Notes: generated by a model not told the origin, from the letters alone. A stretch of DNA of 64,000 nt from UBA940 sp031547885 (GCA_031547885.1 JAVBRO010000022.1:1-64000), one strand, 5' to 3'. Positions 8,615-17,638 are shown, numbered from the stretch's first letter. Numbers and translations: made by a program.

Positions 8615-9292
8615 ATGTATATAAAGAATCTTAAAGCGTCGACAATATATAAAGGGATCTTCGTGCTGCTGTGCGCCGCGGCGCTGATCATCGATTTCGG
8701 AATCCCGCAGGGGCGGATGAAGTGGCATATCCTGAATTACTACACGGTCCTGAGCAACATTGCCTGCCTTGTCTTCTTTGCGCTGGCTTTCGCGGCCGGT
8801 GTAAGGGCTTGGGGTAGGGGCGAGAAAACATATTCGTATGCTCCGAAAGCGGAAGGTGCGGTCGTTTTCTGCATAGCCGTGACAGGACTTGTCTACCACT
8901 TCATGCTCGCTCCGGCAGCGGGCGGCGATTTCTTCTCGTTCCACAACATGATACTCCATTATGTCGGTCCGGCTATGGTCGTGCTCGACTGGCTCCTGTT
9001 CAGCCCCAAGGGACGGTTCTGTAAATGGGATCCCGTGAAATGGCTCTGCATCCCGCTCGCGTACTTCGCCTATATCATGGTCCGTTCGACGTTCGCGGGG
9101 GGCATAGGCGGCAGCGGCAGCCGGTTTCCCTATGACTTCATCGATCCGGCGGTGCAGGGAGGTTGGGAAAGAATGCTGTGGGGTGTGCTGGAGATCGCCG
9201 TCGCTATGGCGGCGCTCGGCTATGTGATCTATATCATCGACTGGCTGCTCGCAAAGAAAAAGAAAAGCAGAAAAGAAGAGGCTCCATGTTGA
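8615..9292 (+). CDS. Pr6Pr/FAR-17a-type integral membrane protein
   Basis: 225 residues with six predicted membrane segments. NYYTVLSNIACLV near residue 41, the loop HNMILHYVGPAMVVLDWLLF and SRFPYDFIDPAVQGGW match the bacterial Pr6Pr family, which is related to eukaryotic FAR-17a/AIG1 proteins. The eukaryotic relatives include membrane hydrolases of fatty-acid esters, with conserved Thr and His; whether this protein has such activity is unknown. It is followed directly by a hairpin terminator and converges with the L,D-transpeptidase gene. Confidence 0.72.
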   Translation: MYIKNLKASTIYKGIFVLLCAAALIIDFGIPQGRMKWHILNYYTVLSNIACLVFFALAFAAGVRAWGRGEKTYSYAPKAEGAVVFCIAVTGLVYHFMLAPAAGGDFFSFHNMILHYVGPAMVVLDWLLFSPKGRFCKWDPVKWLCIPLAYFAYIMVRSTFAGGIGGSGSRFPYDFIDPAVQGGWERMLWGVLEIAVAMAALGYVIYIIDWLLAKKKKSRKEEAPC

Positions 9293-9306
9293 TGAAGCCT
9301 CTTCTT
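9273..9306. terminator. terminator between converging genes
   Basis: AAGAAGAGGCT (9273-9283) pairs with AGCCTCTTCTT (9296-9306), followed by TTTT on the + strand. It overlaps the last codons of the Pr6Pr gene and lies 5 bases from the stop of the converging gene, so it may work in both directions. Confidence 0.8.
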
Positions 9307-9310
9307 TTTA

Positions 9311-9823
9311 TTAAGCGTCCACAGCCTTATCCTTTTCCGAAGTGAGGATCGTGACGGGCATCCCCACGTAAATCATTTTCACCAGTTCCAGCAGGTCTTC
9401 GTTCCGCAGCCGGATGCATCCTTCAGTGGCGCGCTTGCCTATAGACGACGGGTCGTGGGTGCCGTGGATGCCGATGCCCTTGTGGGGCGGCGTCAGCAGG
9501 CGGATGAAATGCGAACCGTAGGCCCCCTTGATCTCGCCCTTGCCGTCCCTGAAATCGTGCGTCCAGGACGAAGCGTCCTGTATCTGCTGCACCTCGAATT
9601 TACCTTCGGGGGTTTTGTTGTCGCCCGCTTTTTTCTTGTTGCCCAGGTTGCGCCCCATGGCGACGGGATATTCGGCGATCCTGTTCCCCTGCTCGCCGAA
9701 GACTGACAGCGTCATTGTCTCTTTCGAGATGACGATATATTTGGCTTTTTGTCCGCGTGCATCCTGAGCGGCCGAAGGCAGCCAGAGAGCAAGTGTCAGA
9801 AGCGCTGTGAGTGCTCTCTTCAT
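9311..9823 (-). CDS. L,D-transpeptidase (YkuD) family periplasmic protein
   Basis: 170 residues: a signal peptide (about 1-20), then a single YkuD domain. The catalytic region shows His120, His123 and the nucleophile Cys136 in KRATEGCIRLRN, with Arg138 after it; the usual SHGC is TEGC here, a variant also seen in other family members. The family forms 3-3 peptidoglycan cross-links or attaches proteins to the wall; some members instead cleave such bonds. It lies 6 bases downstream of the EEP lipoprotein gene and is probably cotranscribed with it. Confidence 0.85.
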   Translation of the reverse strand: MKRALTALLTLALWLPSAAQDARGQKAKYIVISKETMTLSVFGEQGNRIAEYPVAMGRNLGNKKKAGDNKTPEGKFEVQQIQDASSWTHDFRDGKGEIKGAYGSHFIRLLTPPHKGIGIHGTHDPSSIGKRATEGCIRLRNEDLLELVKMIYVGMPVTILTSEKDKAVDA

Positions 9824-9829
9824 AGGGCT

Positions 9830-10657
9830 CTAAAACACAAATTTTGCCACGATCGGATAGTGGTCGGAAACGTATGGCACGCCGTAATTTCCGGTGACCG
9901 TCCTGAAGCTTTCAGGCGTTGCATTCCGGTAGAAGATATGGTCGATTATGATGCTGTTGGGCGCACTTCCGAATCCATTGAACGTACCCATTTTGTCGGT
10001 TTCTGGCGCATTGTCGCGTGCCGATCCGAACTGCGAGAAAAGCGGCTGCAGAACTTCGTCCTGGGGCCCTGCGTTAAAGTCGGCTGTAACGAAAACCACC
10101 CCCTTGCCTGCGATCTCGTCTATCTTGCGCACGAGTAGTTTAGTGCCTTCCGCCCTTGCCGTGGCGCCCATATGGTCGAGGTGGGTGTTGAAGAACCAGA
10201 ACGAACGTTCCGACCCCTTCTCACGCAGTTCGACCCACGTTGCCGTGCGGTTGCAGGCTGCGTCCCAGCCGCGCGACACCGCGTCGGGGGTTTCGCTGAG
10301 CCAGAAAGTGCCCGCATCGAGCAGATCGTAGCGCTCGTTGCTGTAGAGTATGGTCATAATTTCGCCGCCCTGCGCTCCGTCGTCGCGTCCCACGCCGACC
10401 TGGCTGTATTGCGGGAGTTGTTCGGCAAGGTATGCGTTCTGCCGGACCAGCGCTTCCTGCAGTCCGATTATGTCCGGTTTCAGTTCCGAGATCATCCTCA
10501 CAGCAGCCTCTTTTCGGTTTTCCCAGATATTATCCCCGTCCGTGGTATTTGCATACCTGACATTGAACGACATTACCGTTACGGGCGATTTTTCTACCGT
10601 CCTCTCTCCGCAAGATGCGAGTACGCAGCACAGAGCTATAAAAAGCGATTTTTTCAT
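9830..10657 (-). CDS. endonuclease/exonuclease/phosphatase (EEP) family lipoprotein
   Basis: 275 residues with a lipoprotein signal (lipobox LASC, Cys16). The DNase I-like metallohydrolase fold is shown by the ordered motifs MSFNVRYA, GLQEALV, FFNTHLDHMG, FVTADFNAGPQDE, IIIDHIFY and VSDHYPIVAKF. The Glu of GLQE binds metal, and the Asn/Asp/His residues of the later motifs do catalysis. Exported family members cleave phosphodiesters or phospholipid head groups; the substrate is unknown. First gene of a pair with the L,D-transpeptidase; a TATATTTG box lies 20 bases upstream. Confidence 0.85.
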   Translation of the reverse strand: MKKSLFIALCCVLASCGERTVEKSPVTVMSFNVRYANTTDGDNIWENRKEAAVRMISELKPDIIGLQEALVRQNAYLAEQLPQYSQVGVGRDDGAQGGEIMTILYSNERYDLLDAGTFWLSETPDAVSRGWDAACNRTATWVELREKGSERSFWFFNTHLDHMGATARAEGTKLLVRKIDEIAGKGVVFVTADFNAGPQDEVLQPLFSQFGSARDNAPETDKMGTFNGFGSAPNSIIIDHIFYRNATPESFRTVTGNYGVPYVSDHYPIVAKFVF

Positions 10658-10676
10658 ATTGGTTTTTTGATATTGG

Positions 10677-10684
10677 CAAATATA
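10677..10684 (-). promoter_or_regulatory. -7 box TATATTTG for the EEP lipoprotein gene
   Basis: Reverse-strand TATATTTG just upstream of the start at 10657, fitting TAnnTTTG; no clear -33 partner at 19-21 bp. Confidence 0.5.
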
Positions 10685-10707
10685 ATCATTTACATTGAAA
10701 AATAAAG

Positions 10708-10729
10708 AAGTTGCCCGCCGGACAACTTC
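10708..10729 (-). terminator. likely terminator of carA-carB
   Basis: GAAGTTG (10708-10714) pairs with CAACTTC (10723-10729), and CC/GG can extend the stem. On the reverse strand it is followed by TTTATTTTTC. Confidence 0.6.
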
Positions 10730-10747
10730 CCTATCTATTCATATCTT

Positions 10748-10767
10748 AAATTCGTAATTCGTAATTG
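10748..10767. repeat. heptamer repeat (TTCGTAA) after carB
   Basis: Two tandem copies of the AATTACG/TTCGTAA unit lie a few bases beyond the carB stop codon, as seen after other genes in the window. Confidence 0.7.
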
Positions 10768-10771
10768 TCAA

Positions 10772-13700
10772 TTAATACTCGTCCCACGCCTTGATCTTGA
10801 TATCGTCGGGTGTGAGGCGGCAGAAGGCGTTGATGAACGCCGAAGCGAGCCTTGCGTTGGTTATCAGCGGCACGTTGAAGTCGATGGCACTGCGGCGGAT
10901 GGTGTAGTCGTTGTTCAGCTCCTGCGCCGAGAGGTTCTTGGGGATGTTTATCACCAAGTCGATCTTCTTCTCCTTGATATAGTCAAGCGTGTTGGGCTTT
11001 TCGGGAGAGTCGGGCCAGTGCAGCACCTCGGCCGTCACTCCGTTCTGCGCGAGGAAATCGGCCGTGCCTTTGGTCGCGTAGATGTTATAGCCCTTATCCT
11101 GCAGCGCTTTGGATGCGCTTATCATGTCGGTCTTCGAACGCGAGTCGCCGGTCGAGAGCAGTATATTCTTTTTCGGAATGGCGTACCCGACCGAGATCAT
11201 AGATTTGAGGATAGCCTCGGAGTAGTCGTCTCCCAGACAGCCCACTTCGCCAGTCGAAGCCATTTCGACGCCCAGCACCGGATCGGCCTTCTGCAGGCGC
11301 GAGAACGAGAACTGCGGGGCCTTGATGCCTACATAGTCCAGTTCGAACGCCGACTTGTGGGGTATCTCCACAGGCAGGCCGAGCATTACTTTGGTCGCCA
11401 GCTCGATGAAATTCACCTTGAGCACCTTCGAAACGAACGGGAACGATCGCGACGCGCGCAGGTTGCACTCGATGACCTTGATCTCGTTGTTCTTTGCCAT
11501 CAGCTGCATGTTGAACGGACCGGTGATCTCGAGTCCGGCAGCCACCTGGCGTGCGATCTTTTTCACGCGGCGCATGGTTTCGACATACAGTTTCTGCGGC
11601 GGGAAGACCATCGTGGCGTCGCCCGAGTGCACCCCGGCGAATTCCACGTGTTCGCTCATCGCGTAGATCAGCACCTCGCCGTCCTTCGCGACAGCGTCTA
11701 TTTCAATTTCTTTGGCATGTTCCAGGAATTCCGTCACCACCACCGGATGTTGTTTCGACACGTTGGTCGCCAGCGTCAGGAAGTGTTCCAGTTCGCCGCG
11801 GTTCGACACGACGTTCATGGCCGCGCCGCTCAGCACGTACGAAGGACGGAACAGCAGCGGGAAACCGACCTCGTCGGCGAATTGATAAATATCCTCGAGC
11901 GACGAAAGCTCCCGCCAGCGCGGTTGGTCGATGCCCAGTTCGTCGCACATCGACGAGAATTTGTGGCGGTCTTCGGCGCGGTCGATGTTCCTGGCCGAGG
12001 TCCCGAGGATGGGGACTTTCGCCGCATCGAGCCTCAGCGCCAGGTTATTCGGTATCTGTCCCCCCATCGAAACGACCACCCCTTTCGGAGCCTCGAGGTC
12101 GGTGATATCGAGCACCCTTTCCAGCGACAGTTCGTCGAAGTACAGCCTGTCCGACATGTCGTAATCGGTCGAAACAGTCTCGGGGTTGTAGTTTATCATG
12201 ATCGAGCGCAGGCCGTTCTTGCGGATGGTGTTGGCCGCGTTCACCGAGCACCAGTCGAACTCCACGGAGCTTCCGATGCGGTAGGCGCCCGAACCGAGCA
12301 CTATCACGCTCTTGCCGTCGCGCGGAAAATCTACGTCGTGCTGCGTTCCGTTGTATGTGACGTACAGGTAGTTGGTCTGCGCAGGATATTCCGCCGCGAG
12401 AGTGTCGATCTGCTTGATGACCGGCGTGATGCCCCTCTGTTTGCGGTCGGCGCGCACAGCCGCCATCTCCTGCTCCATATCGGTGTTTTTAGGCTTCAGC
12501 ACCTCGCGGGCGATCTGGAAGTCCGAGAAACCACGCTGTTTCGCTTCTAAGAGCAGAGCGTCAGGCACGTCCGTTATTTTATCGAACTTACCGAGTTCAT
12601 TGTCTATACGGATGATATTATGCAGTTTATGCAGGAACCAGCGGTCGATCTTCGTGAGTTCGAAGATCCTGTCGACCGAATATCCGCGCTTCAGTGCAAT
12701 GGCAAGCTGGTAGATGCGCTTGTCGGTGGGGTGGCTCAGCGCTTCGTCGAGGTCGTCCACCTCGAGCTCCTTGTTGGCGACGAAACCGTGCATCCCCTGC
12801 CCGATCATACGGAGGCCCTTCTGGATGCACTCCTCGAAGTTGCGTCCGATGGCCATGATCTCGCCCACGGACTTCATGCTGCTGCCTAATTCCCTCGAAA
12901 CGCCTTTGAACTTGCCCAGGTCCCAGCGCGGGATCTTGCAGACTACATAGTCCAGCGCGGGTTCGAAGCAGGCTGTGGTCGATTTCGTGACCGAATTCTT
13001 CAGTTCATGGAGGCCGTAGCCGAGACCGAGTTTCGCGGCGACGAAAGCGAGCGGATAACCCGTGGCTTTCGACGCAAGCGCCGACGAACGCGAGAGGCGT
13101 GCGTTGACCTCGATCACGACGTAATCCTCGCTGTCGGGGTCGAGCGCGTACTGAACGTTGCATTCGCCCACGATTCCCACGTGGCGGATTATGCGGATCG
13201 CCAACTGGCGCAGCTTGTGGTATTCGGTGTTGTTGAGCGTCTGCGACGGAGCCACGACGATACTCTCGCCGGTGTGGATGCCTAGCGGGTCGAAGTTCTC
13301 CATGTTACAGACGGTGATGCAGTTGTCATATTTGTCGCGCACCACCTCGTACTCGATCTCCTTCCACCCCTTGAGCGATTTCTCGATCAGTATCTGGGGC
13401 GAATATGTGAAAGCCTTGCGGGCCAGCAGGTCGAGTTCATCCTCATTGTTGGCGAAGCCCGAACCCAGTCCGCCCAACGTGTAGGCCGGGCGGATGATGA
13501 TGGGATAGCCAAGTTCCAGGGCGGCATCCTTCGCCTCCTCGACGCCCGTTACGGCGTGGCTCTTTATGGTTTTGACGTCGATCTCGTCTAACTTCCTGAC
13601 GAAAAGATCGCGGTCTTCGGTGTCGATAATGGCCTGGACGGGCGTTCCTAAAACCCTCACGTTATATTTTTCGAGCACCCCCGCTTTGAACAGTGCGACG

Positions 13701-13990
13701 CCGCAGTTGAGCGCGGTCTGGCCGCCGAACGCCAGCAGGATGCCGTCGGGACGCTCCTTTGCGATCACTTTTTCGACGAATTCAGGCGTCACCGGCAGAA
13801 AATAGACCCTGTCGGCAATGTTTTCCGAGGTCTGGATCGTTGCGATGTTGGGGTTGATGAGCACCGTGCGGATACCCTCCTCTTTCAGTGCCTTGAGCGC
13901 CTGCGAACCCGAATAGTCGAACTCGCCGGCCTCGCCGATCTTCAGCGCCCCCGAACCTAACAGTACTACTTTCTTTATGCTATTTTCCAT
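10772..13990 (-). CDS. carB: carbamoyl-phosphate synthase large subunit
   Basis: 1072 residues, the normal size for CarB. The two homologous ATP-grasp halves are clear. The N-terminal half makes carboxyphosphate (GSGALKIGEAGEFDYSGSQA near residue 12, RPAYTLGGLGSG). The C-terminal half phosphorylates carbamate (GSGAYRIGSSVEFDWCSVNA, RPSYVLSGAAM). The last ~130 residues form the allosteric MGS-like domain. With CarA it makes carbamoyl phosphate from glutamine, bicarbonate and 2 ATP for pyrimidine and arginine synthesis. It overlaps the 3' end of carA by 11 bases, so translation is coupled. Confidence 0.98.
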   Translation of the reverse strand: MENSIKKVVLLGSGALKIGEAGEFDYSGSQALKALKEEGIRTVLINPNIATIQTSENIADRVYFLPVTPEFVEKVIAKERPDGILLAFGGQTALNCGVALFKAGVLEKYNVRVLGTPVQAIIDTEDRDLFVRKLDEIDVKTIKSHAVTGVEEAKDAALELGYPIIIRPAYTLGGLGSGFANNEDELDLLARKAFTYSPQILIEKSLKGWKEIEYEVVRDKYDNCITVCNMENFDPLGIHTGESIVVAPSQTLNNTEYHKLRQLAIRIIRHVGIVGECNVQYALDPDSEDYVVIEVNARLSRSSALASKATGYPLAFVAAKLGLGYGLHELKNSVTKSTTACFEPALDYVVCKIPRWDLGKFKGVSRELGSSMKSVGEIMAIGRNFEECIQKGLRMIGQGMHGFVANKELEVDDLDEALSHPTDKRIYQLAIALKRGYSVDRIFELTKIDRWFLHKLHNIIRIDNELGKFDKITDVPDALLLEAKQRGFSDFQIAREVLKPKNTDMEQEMAAVRADRKQRGITPVIKQIDTLAAEYPAQTNYLYVTYNGTQHDVDFPRDGKSVIVLGSGAYRIGSSVEFDWCSVNAANTIRKNGLRSIMINYNPETVSTDYDMSDRLYFDELSLERVLDITDLEAPKGVVVSMGGQIPNNLALRLDAAKVPILGTSARNIDRAEDRHKFSSMCDELGIDQPRWRELSSLEDIYQFADEVGFPLLFRPSYVLSGAAMNVVSNRGELEHFLTLATNVSKQHPVVVTEFLEHAKEIEIDAVAKDGEVLIYAMSEHVEFAGVHSGDATMVFPPQKLYVETMRRVKKIARQVAAGLEITGPFNMQLMAKNNEIKVIECNLRASRSFPFVSKVLKVNFIELATKVMLGLPVEIPHKSAFELDYVGIKAPQFSFSRLQKADPVLGVEMASTGEVGCLGDDYSEAILKSMISVGYAIPKKNILLSTGDSRSKTDMISASKALQDKGYNIYATKGTADFLAQNGVTAEVLHWPDSPEKPNTLDYIKEKKIDLVINIPKNLSAQELNNDYTIRRSAIDFNVPLITNARLASAFINAFCRLTPDDIKIKAWDEY

Positions 13991-15074
13991 TGTACTCGCG
14001 GATTGTCTTTACAAATTTGTCAAAAAGTATTTCGCTGTCGACCGGGCCGCTGGTGGCTTCCGGGTGGAACTGCACCGACGAGAAAGGCTTGGTCTTGTGG
14101 CGGATGCCTTCGTTCGTGCCGTCGTTGAGGTTGACGAAGTATGGTTCCCATTCGTCCGTCAGTTTCGCCGGATCGACCGCGTAGCCGTGGTTCTGCGAGG
14201 TTATCATCGCACTGTTCGTCCCCACTTCCAGCACCGGCTGGTTGTGGCTGCGGTGGCCGTACTTTAATTTATAAGTAGTGGCCCCGGCCGCCATCGACAG
14301 CAGCTGGTTGCCCATGCAGATGCCGAAGATCGGCTTTCCGAGCTCCATCGCCTTTTTGATATTCTCCACCGTTTCCCCGGCCATTTTCGGGTCGCCCGGG
14401 CCGTTGGCAAGCATCAGGCCGTCCCACTCGATGGTCGTGACGTCGAAGTTCCAGGGTACGCGCACCACCTTGGCGCCGCGCCTCACAAGGCTCCTTATTA
14501 TATTATACTTCACCCCGCAGTCGATAAGCGCGATGGTTATATCGCCGCCGTTGCCGTAGGTTTTGACCTCGTCCGTACTCACTTCTGCGACCAGGTTGCG
14601 CAGGTTGGGGTCGGTGAATTCCTTCGGTTCGGGCTGACCCTCGATCGCGATCTTGCCCAGCATGGCCCCTTTCTCGCGGATATGCTTGGTGATCGCGCGG
14701 GTGTCGACGCCGCAGATCGCCGGAACGCCGCTCTCGCGGAGCCATTTCGCAAGGCTCTCGTCCGCATTCCAGTGGCTGAACTCCTCGGAGTAGTCGGTCA
14801 CGACGAGTCCCGTGATCTGCATCCGGTCGGATTCGAAATTTCTGAGCATTCCGCCCTCTTCGTCGAAGGGGGGGACGCCGTAATTACCGATGAGAGGGTA
14901 TGTGAGCACCAGGATCTGGCCGCGGTACGACGGGTCCGTGAACGTTTCGGGGTACCCGAGCATAGCCGTATTAAAAACAACTTCTCCCGATACCGGCATT
15001 TCGGCACCAAAGGAGAAGCCCTTGAATTGTGTTCCATCCTCGAGGATAAGAACGGCAGCTTTTTTATTGGACAT
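13980..15074 (-). CDS. carA: carbamoyl-phosphate synthase small (glutaminase) subunit
   Basis: 364 residues. The N-terminal CPSase small-chain domain (about 1-150) is followed by a class I glutamine amidotransferase domain with nucleophile Cys253 in GICMGNQLLS and the His337/Glu339 pair in QFHPEA. GICMGNQ differs slightly from the commoner GICLGHQ but keeps the Cys. It supplies ammonia from glutamine to CarB. First gene of the carA-carB operon, with a TACCTTTG box 23 bases upstream. No uracil/arginine attenuator or leader peptide is evident in the short 5' region. Confidence 0.98.
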   Translation of the reverse strand: MSNKKAAVLILEDGTQFKGFSFGAEMPVSGEVVFNTAMLGYPETFTDPSYRGQILVLTYPLIGNYGVPPFDEEGGMLRNFESDRMQITGLVVTDYSEEFSHWNADESLAKWLRESGVPAICGVDTRAITKHIREKGAMLGKIAIEGQPEPKEFTDPNLRNLVAEVSTDEVKTYGNGGDITIALIDCGVKYNIIRSLVRRGAKVVRVPWNFDVTTIEWDGLMLANGPGDPKMAGETVENIKKAMELGKPIFGICMGNQLLSMAAGATTYKLKYGHRSHNQPVLEVGTNSAMITSQNHGYAVDPAKLTDEWEPYFVNLNDGTNEGIRHKTKPFSSVQFHPEATSGPVDSEILFDKFVKTIREYNGK

Positions 15075-15096
15075 TTTCAGAAGATTTTCTGAGGCA

Positions 15097-15104
15097 CAAA
15101 GGTA
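15097..15104 (-). promoter_or_regulatory. -7 box TACCTTTG for carA
   Basis: Reverse-strand TACCTTTG, with T-rich sequence 19-20 bases upstream where a TTTG -33 would be expected. Confidence 0.55.
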
Positions 15105-15109
15105 TGTAT

Positions 15110-15134
15110 AAAAATGAAAAATGAAAAATGAAAG
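15110..15134. repeat. AAAAATG heptamer, three tandem copies
   Basis: AAAAATG at 15110, 15117 and 15124 in perfect 7-bp register, placed across the likely -33 region of the carA promoter. It has a different sequence but the same period as the AATTACG repeats. Confidence 0.8.
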
Positions 15135-15176
15135 TGTAATAATAATGTGTAATTTTGTATCAAATCAAATCGTACT

Positions 15177-15581
15177 ATGAGCATCGCAAAAACAGTTTAT
15201 GTATATAGGGAAGAAGAAATAAATATAGGGCAGGATGCAGTCATTGAATCCCTGTTCGATAATTATGAATATGGTGTCGTATTTGAAGATGACGGTACGA
15301 CAGGATATTTTTATGCTGTAGGCAAGGATATGAGGGTGTTGGATGCATTGCATATTTACAATGTGGAGAATGTTGTCGATAAGCAAATTCCGTCAATTGT
15401 GAAAATTTTATGGAATGAAGACCTCAGTCAAAGTTTTCTTTCTATAAACGGCTATTATCACGCCGTATTTGATTTTAAAAACAGAGCAGGGTATTGCAGA
15501 AGCGGATTTCCTGAAACTCGCAGGAAGTGGATAAAAGTAAAGAGTCGCATTTTAACGGATGATTTACTTGCAAATATGTGA
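15177..15581 (+). CDS. small hypothetical protein, DUF2251-like
   Basis: 134 residues, no signal or membrane segment. The pattern YGVVFEDDGTTGYFYAV, then LDALHIYNVENV, then SINGYYHAVFDF and GYCRSGFP resembles what I remember of DUF2251, a family without known function. Family assignment is from memory. Base composition is clearly AT-richer than the flanking carA and typical genes here, and the gene sits in a repeat-rich gap, so recent acquisition is plausible. It stands alone between carA and tRNA-Ala. Confidence 0.65.
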   Translation: MSIAKTVYVYREEEINIGQDAVIESLFDNYEYGVVFEDDGTTGYFYAVGKDMRVLDALHIYNVENVVDKQIPSIVKILWNEDLSQSFLSINGYYHAVFDFKNRAGYCRSGFPETRRKWIKVKSRILTDDLLANM

Positions 15582-15665
15582 TGGGAAAATAAATAATGAA
15601 AAAGGGAGAAAGGAAAGCAGAGTTTTTGTTTTTACAAAAAAGTATTACATTTGCATCTGCGAAAA

Positions 15666-15780
15666 GGAAGAAAAAGGGATTACGCTTCGCGTGATCGCCC
15701 CGACACGTTCGGCAAAAGTTGCGGAAGAAAAAAGGAAGGGATTACGCTGCGCGTGATCACCCCGGACCGCTCGGCAAACC
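15666..15780. repeat. tandem duplication with a GGGATTACGC..GCGTGATC core
   Basis: Two imperfect copies (about 15666-15718 and 15723-15780) of a unit that starts GGAAGAAAAA, carries GGGATTACGCTTCGCGTGAT (or TGC in the centre) and ends TCGGCAAA. Each core is itself an imperfect hairpin. Confidence 0.75.
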
Positions 15781-15832
15781 GAATGTCGACGAAAGAAAAG
15801 AAACTGCGTTTCTTTCCGCGCCTGTAAATGTC

Positions 15833-15861
15833 GATAATATTCAAACAAGTTTGATATTATC
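15833..15861. repeat. bulged hairpin with TCAAACAAGTTTGA core
   Basis: GATAATAT, then CAAAC, a 2-base centre, GTTTG and ATATTATC form a stem with one unpaired T at the joint of the two arms. The same architecture recurs at 38249 and 49325, and a decayed copy at 51517. Confidence 0.65.
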
Positions 15862-15923
15862 TCCACTTACATCCGCATCAACTTCGTTGATTTTCTTTCG
15901 TCTTGTTTTTGCACTCACTTAAT

Positions 15924-15997
<74 letters not shown>

Positions 15998-16000
15998 CAG

Positions 16001-16035
16001 GGGAGGCGTTGAGAAATCGACGCCTCCCTGCTTTT
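16001..16035 (+). terminator. terminator of tRNA-Ala
   Basis: GGGAGGCGT (16001-16009) pairs with ACGCCTCCC (16020-16028), followed by TGCTTTTT. Confidence 0.92.
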
Positions 16036-16617
16036 TCCCCATAAATGCGCTTTTCGATATCCGGTGTTTCGAAAGTCGGAAAATCCGGATTCTGTAGCCG
16101 GCCGGCCGGTATGTCACGGTTGGTATATTAAGTTTAGGTGAAAAATTACGCATAGCGTAAAAAATAAAACCCAAATCAAAGACAGGGGGCTCAAAAAGGC
16201 TGAAAAATATTTTTTCCTTATGCGCTCGGGTGCTGAATTTGCGATTCCCGCAACTACCTTTGTCTACGGATGATTAAAAGTCATTTGTAAGTTGATTGGT
16301 TGTCGGGTCGGCCCTTTTCCGGATGTGCTTGTGAAAGTGAAACCGCTAAGGGGCCGTTCTTTTTTATGGGGTATTCACACTCTCGAAAAAGACACCGGTT
16401 TCTTCCCGCTCACAGAACCGCCTTTTTAAACCGTTCAGGCGCGGCCCGTTTCTCTGAATTGAGGAAAATGTTCTATTTTCAACACTGTGAGTGATATTTT
16501 TGATAAAAAGTTTGCCGGGATGCGGAAAAAGCATTAATTTGGTCCTCGTTGAGCTGAACATCCCGGCTATCCTATCGACTTTCCTGAATTTTTACACGTT
16601 TTATTTAAAACCACGCT
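16036..16617. other. gap of about 580 bases without a supported gene
   Basis: AT-rich and free of convincing reading frames. The only structures I see are a small hairpin TTACGCATAGCGTAA (16146-16160), whose arms match the TTACGC/GCGT core repeated at 15666-15780, and A/T-rich tracts. No recognisable RNA gene. Confidence 0.5.
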
Positions 16618-17583
16618 ATGGATAACCAGCTTTTGCACGACCGGTTTATCGCCGAAGTTCGGGAGAAGATCCCACAGAAGAGTCGAATGTCGAGTACTCT
16701 TTCCGAAATCCTTATGATAGAAAAAGAGGCGGTGTACCGCCGCCTGCGCCGCGAGGTGCCTTTTACCTTAAATGAAGTTGCCAAGGTATGCCAGACGCTG
16801 GGAATATCCATCGACAATATCATAGGCATCACCACCGAAAAGAGCCGGCCGTTCCAGCTGAAACTGACGGAATATTATGAGCCGAAAGAGGTCGACTATA
16901 TAATGATGGAGCAGTTCGCCGCTTTCCTCGAGCAGTTGGCCGGCGAGTCCTATTCCGAAGCGAATTCGAGCGGCAACCAGATACCGATGGCGCTTTGGAC
17001 GCTGTACAGGAACATAACCCGATTCCACATATTCTACTGGAAATACCAGTACGACAGCACCGACCGGATAGTCCGGTACGGGGAAGTGAAATTATCCGAC
17101 CGTTATCTGGACCTCTGCATGCGCCATTCCAAGGGCGCCCACAATATCAAGAATACGAGTTTCATCTGGGACCGGAATCTGTTTGCAACTCTTGTCGACG
17201 AGATACGTTTTTTCGAGAGCATCAACCTTATAACCGTCGACGAGAAACTGGAACTCAAGAAAGAGATAATGCGTTTCATAGACGATGTGGAGATGATGGC
17301 GGCGCGCGGAACATGGAAGGAGACGCCGAATGTCGTGAATATCTACATTTCCAACATCCACTTCGACACGAACTACACCTGTTACGAGGGCGGGAATTTC
17401 TATCTGAGCATGATCAACACATTCACGCTCAATTCGGTGGCGTCGCTCGACGAAAGCACTTATGACAAGATGAAGAGCTGGCTCCAGTCGTCGAAGCGTG
17501 TTTCGACGCTTATTTCGCGCAGCGGCGAGATGCAGCGCATTCTCTTCTTCGCCAAGCAGCGCGAGATAGTCAATGCACTTTGA
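16618..17583 (+). CDS. HTH transcriptional regulator, Bacteroidota-type
   Basis: 321 residues. The N-terminal ~65 residues look like a helix-turn-helix unit (SSTLSEILMIEKEAVYRRLR, then FTLNEVAKVCQTLGISIDNI), similar to the BetR-like N-terminal domains common in Bacteroidota. The remainder (about 75-321) is alpha-helical with many aromatic residues and has no family I recognise; it is presumably a sensing or dimerisation region. No signal peptide or membrane segment. Monocistronic with its own terminator. It faces the exported transglutaminase-like gene across that terminator; regulation between them is possible but unproven. Confidence 0.7.
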   Translation: MDNQLLHDRFIAEVREKIPQKSRMSSTLSEILMIEKEAVYRRLRREVPFTLNEVAKVCQTLGISIDNIIGITTEKSRPFQLKLTEYYEPKEVDYIMMEQFAAFLEQLAGESYSEANSSGNQIPMALWTLYRNITRFHIFYWKYQYDSTDRIVRYGEVKLSDRYLDLCMRHSKGAHNIKNTSFIWDRNLFATLVDEIRFFESINLITVDEKLELKKEIMRFIDDVEMMAARGTWKETPNVVNIYISNIHFDTNYTCYEGGNFYLSMINTFTLNSVASLDESTYDKMKSWLQSSKRVSTLISRSGEMQRILFFAKQREIVNAL

Positions 17584-17615
17584 TTAACGCTCCCTACCGT
17601 AGGAGAGAGCTTAAA

Positions 17616-17638
17616 AAAACCGGCCATCGGCCGGTTTT
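17616..17638 (+). terminator. terminator of the HTH regulator gene
   Basis: AAAACCGGCC (17616-17625) pairs perfectly with GGCCGGTTTT (17629-17638) around a 3-base loop; A-run before and T-run after suit both directions. Confidence 0.9.

Larger units (their letters stand above)
15582..15923. other. hairpin-rich gap without a convincing gene
   Basis: No supported gene. It contains a tandem ~57-bp duplication (15666-15780), a short dyad AAAGAAACTGCGTTTCTTT near 15796, the bulged hairpin at 15833-15861, and ATCAACTTCGTTGAT at about 15884-15898, ending at tRNA-Ala. Confidence 0.6.

Noticed and set aside
11018..12550. 510-codon open frame on the + strand
   Set aside because: Antisense to carB; no recognisable features.
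13991..15176. attenuator or riboswitch before carA
   Set aside because: The leader would be only about 15 bases long, too short for such a structure.
15559..15756. 65-codon frame after the DUF2251-like gene
   Set aside because: Consists mostly of the tandem repeat sequence; no start context and no family.
16300..16494. 64-codon frame in the gap before the HTH regulator
   Set aside because: No coding bias, no homology I recognise, AT-rich non-coding surroundings.
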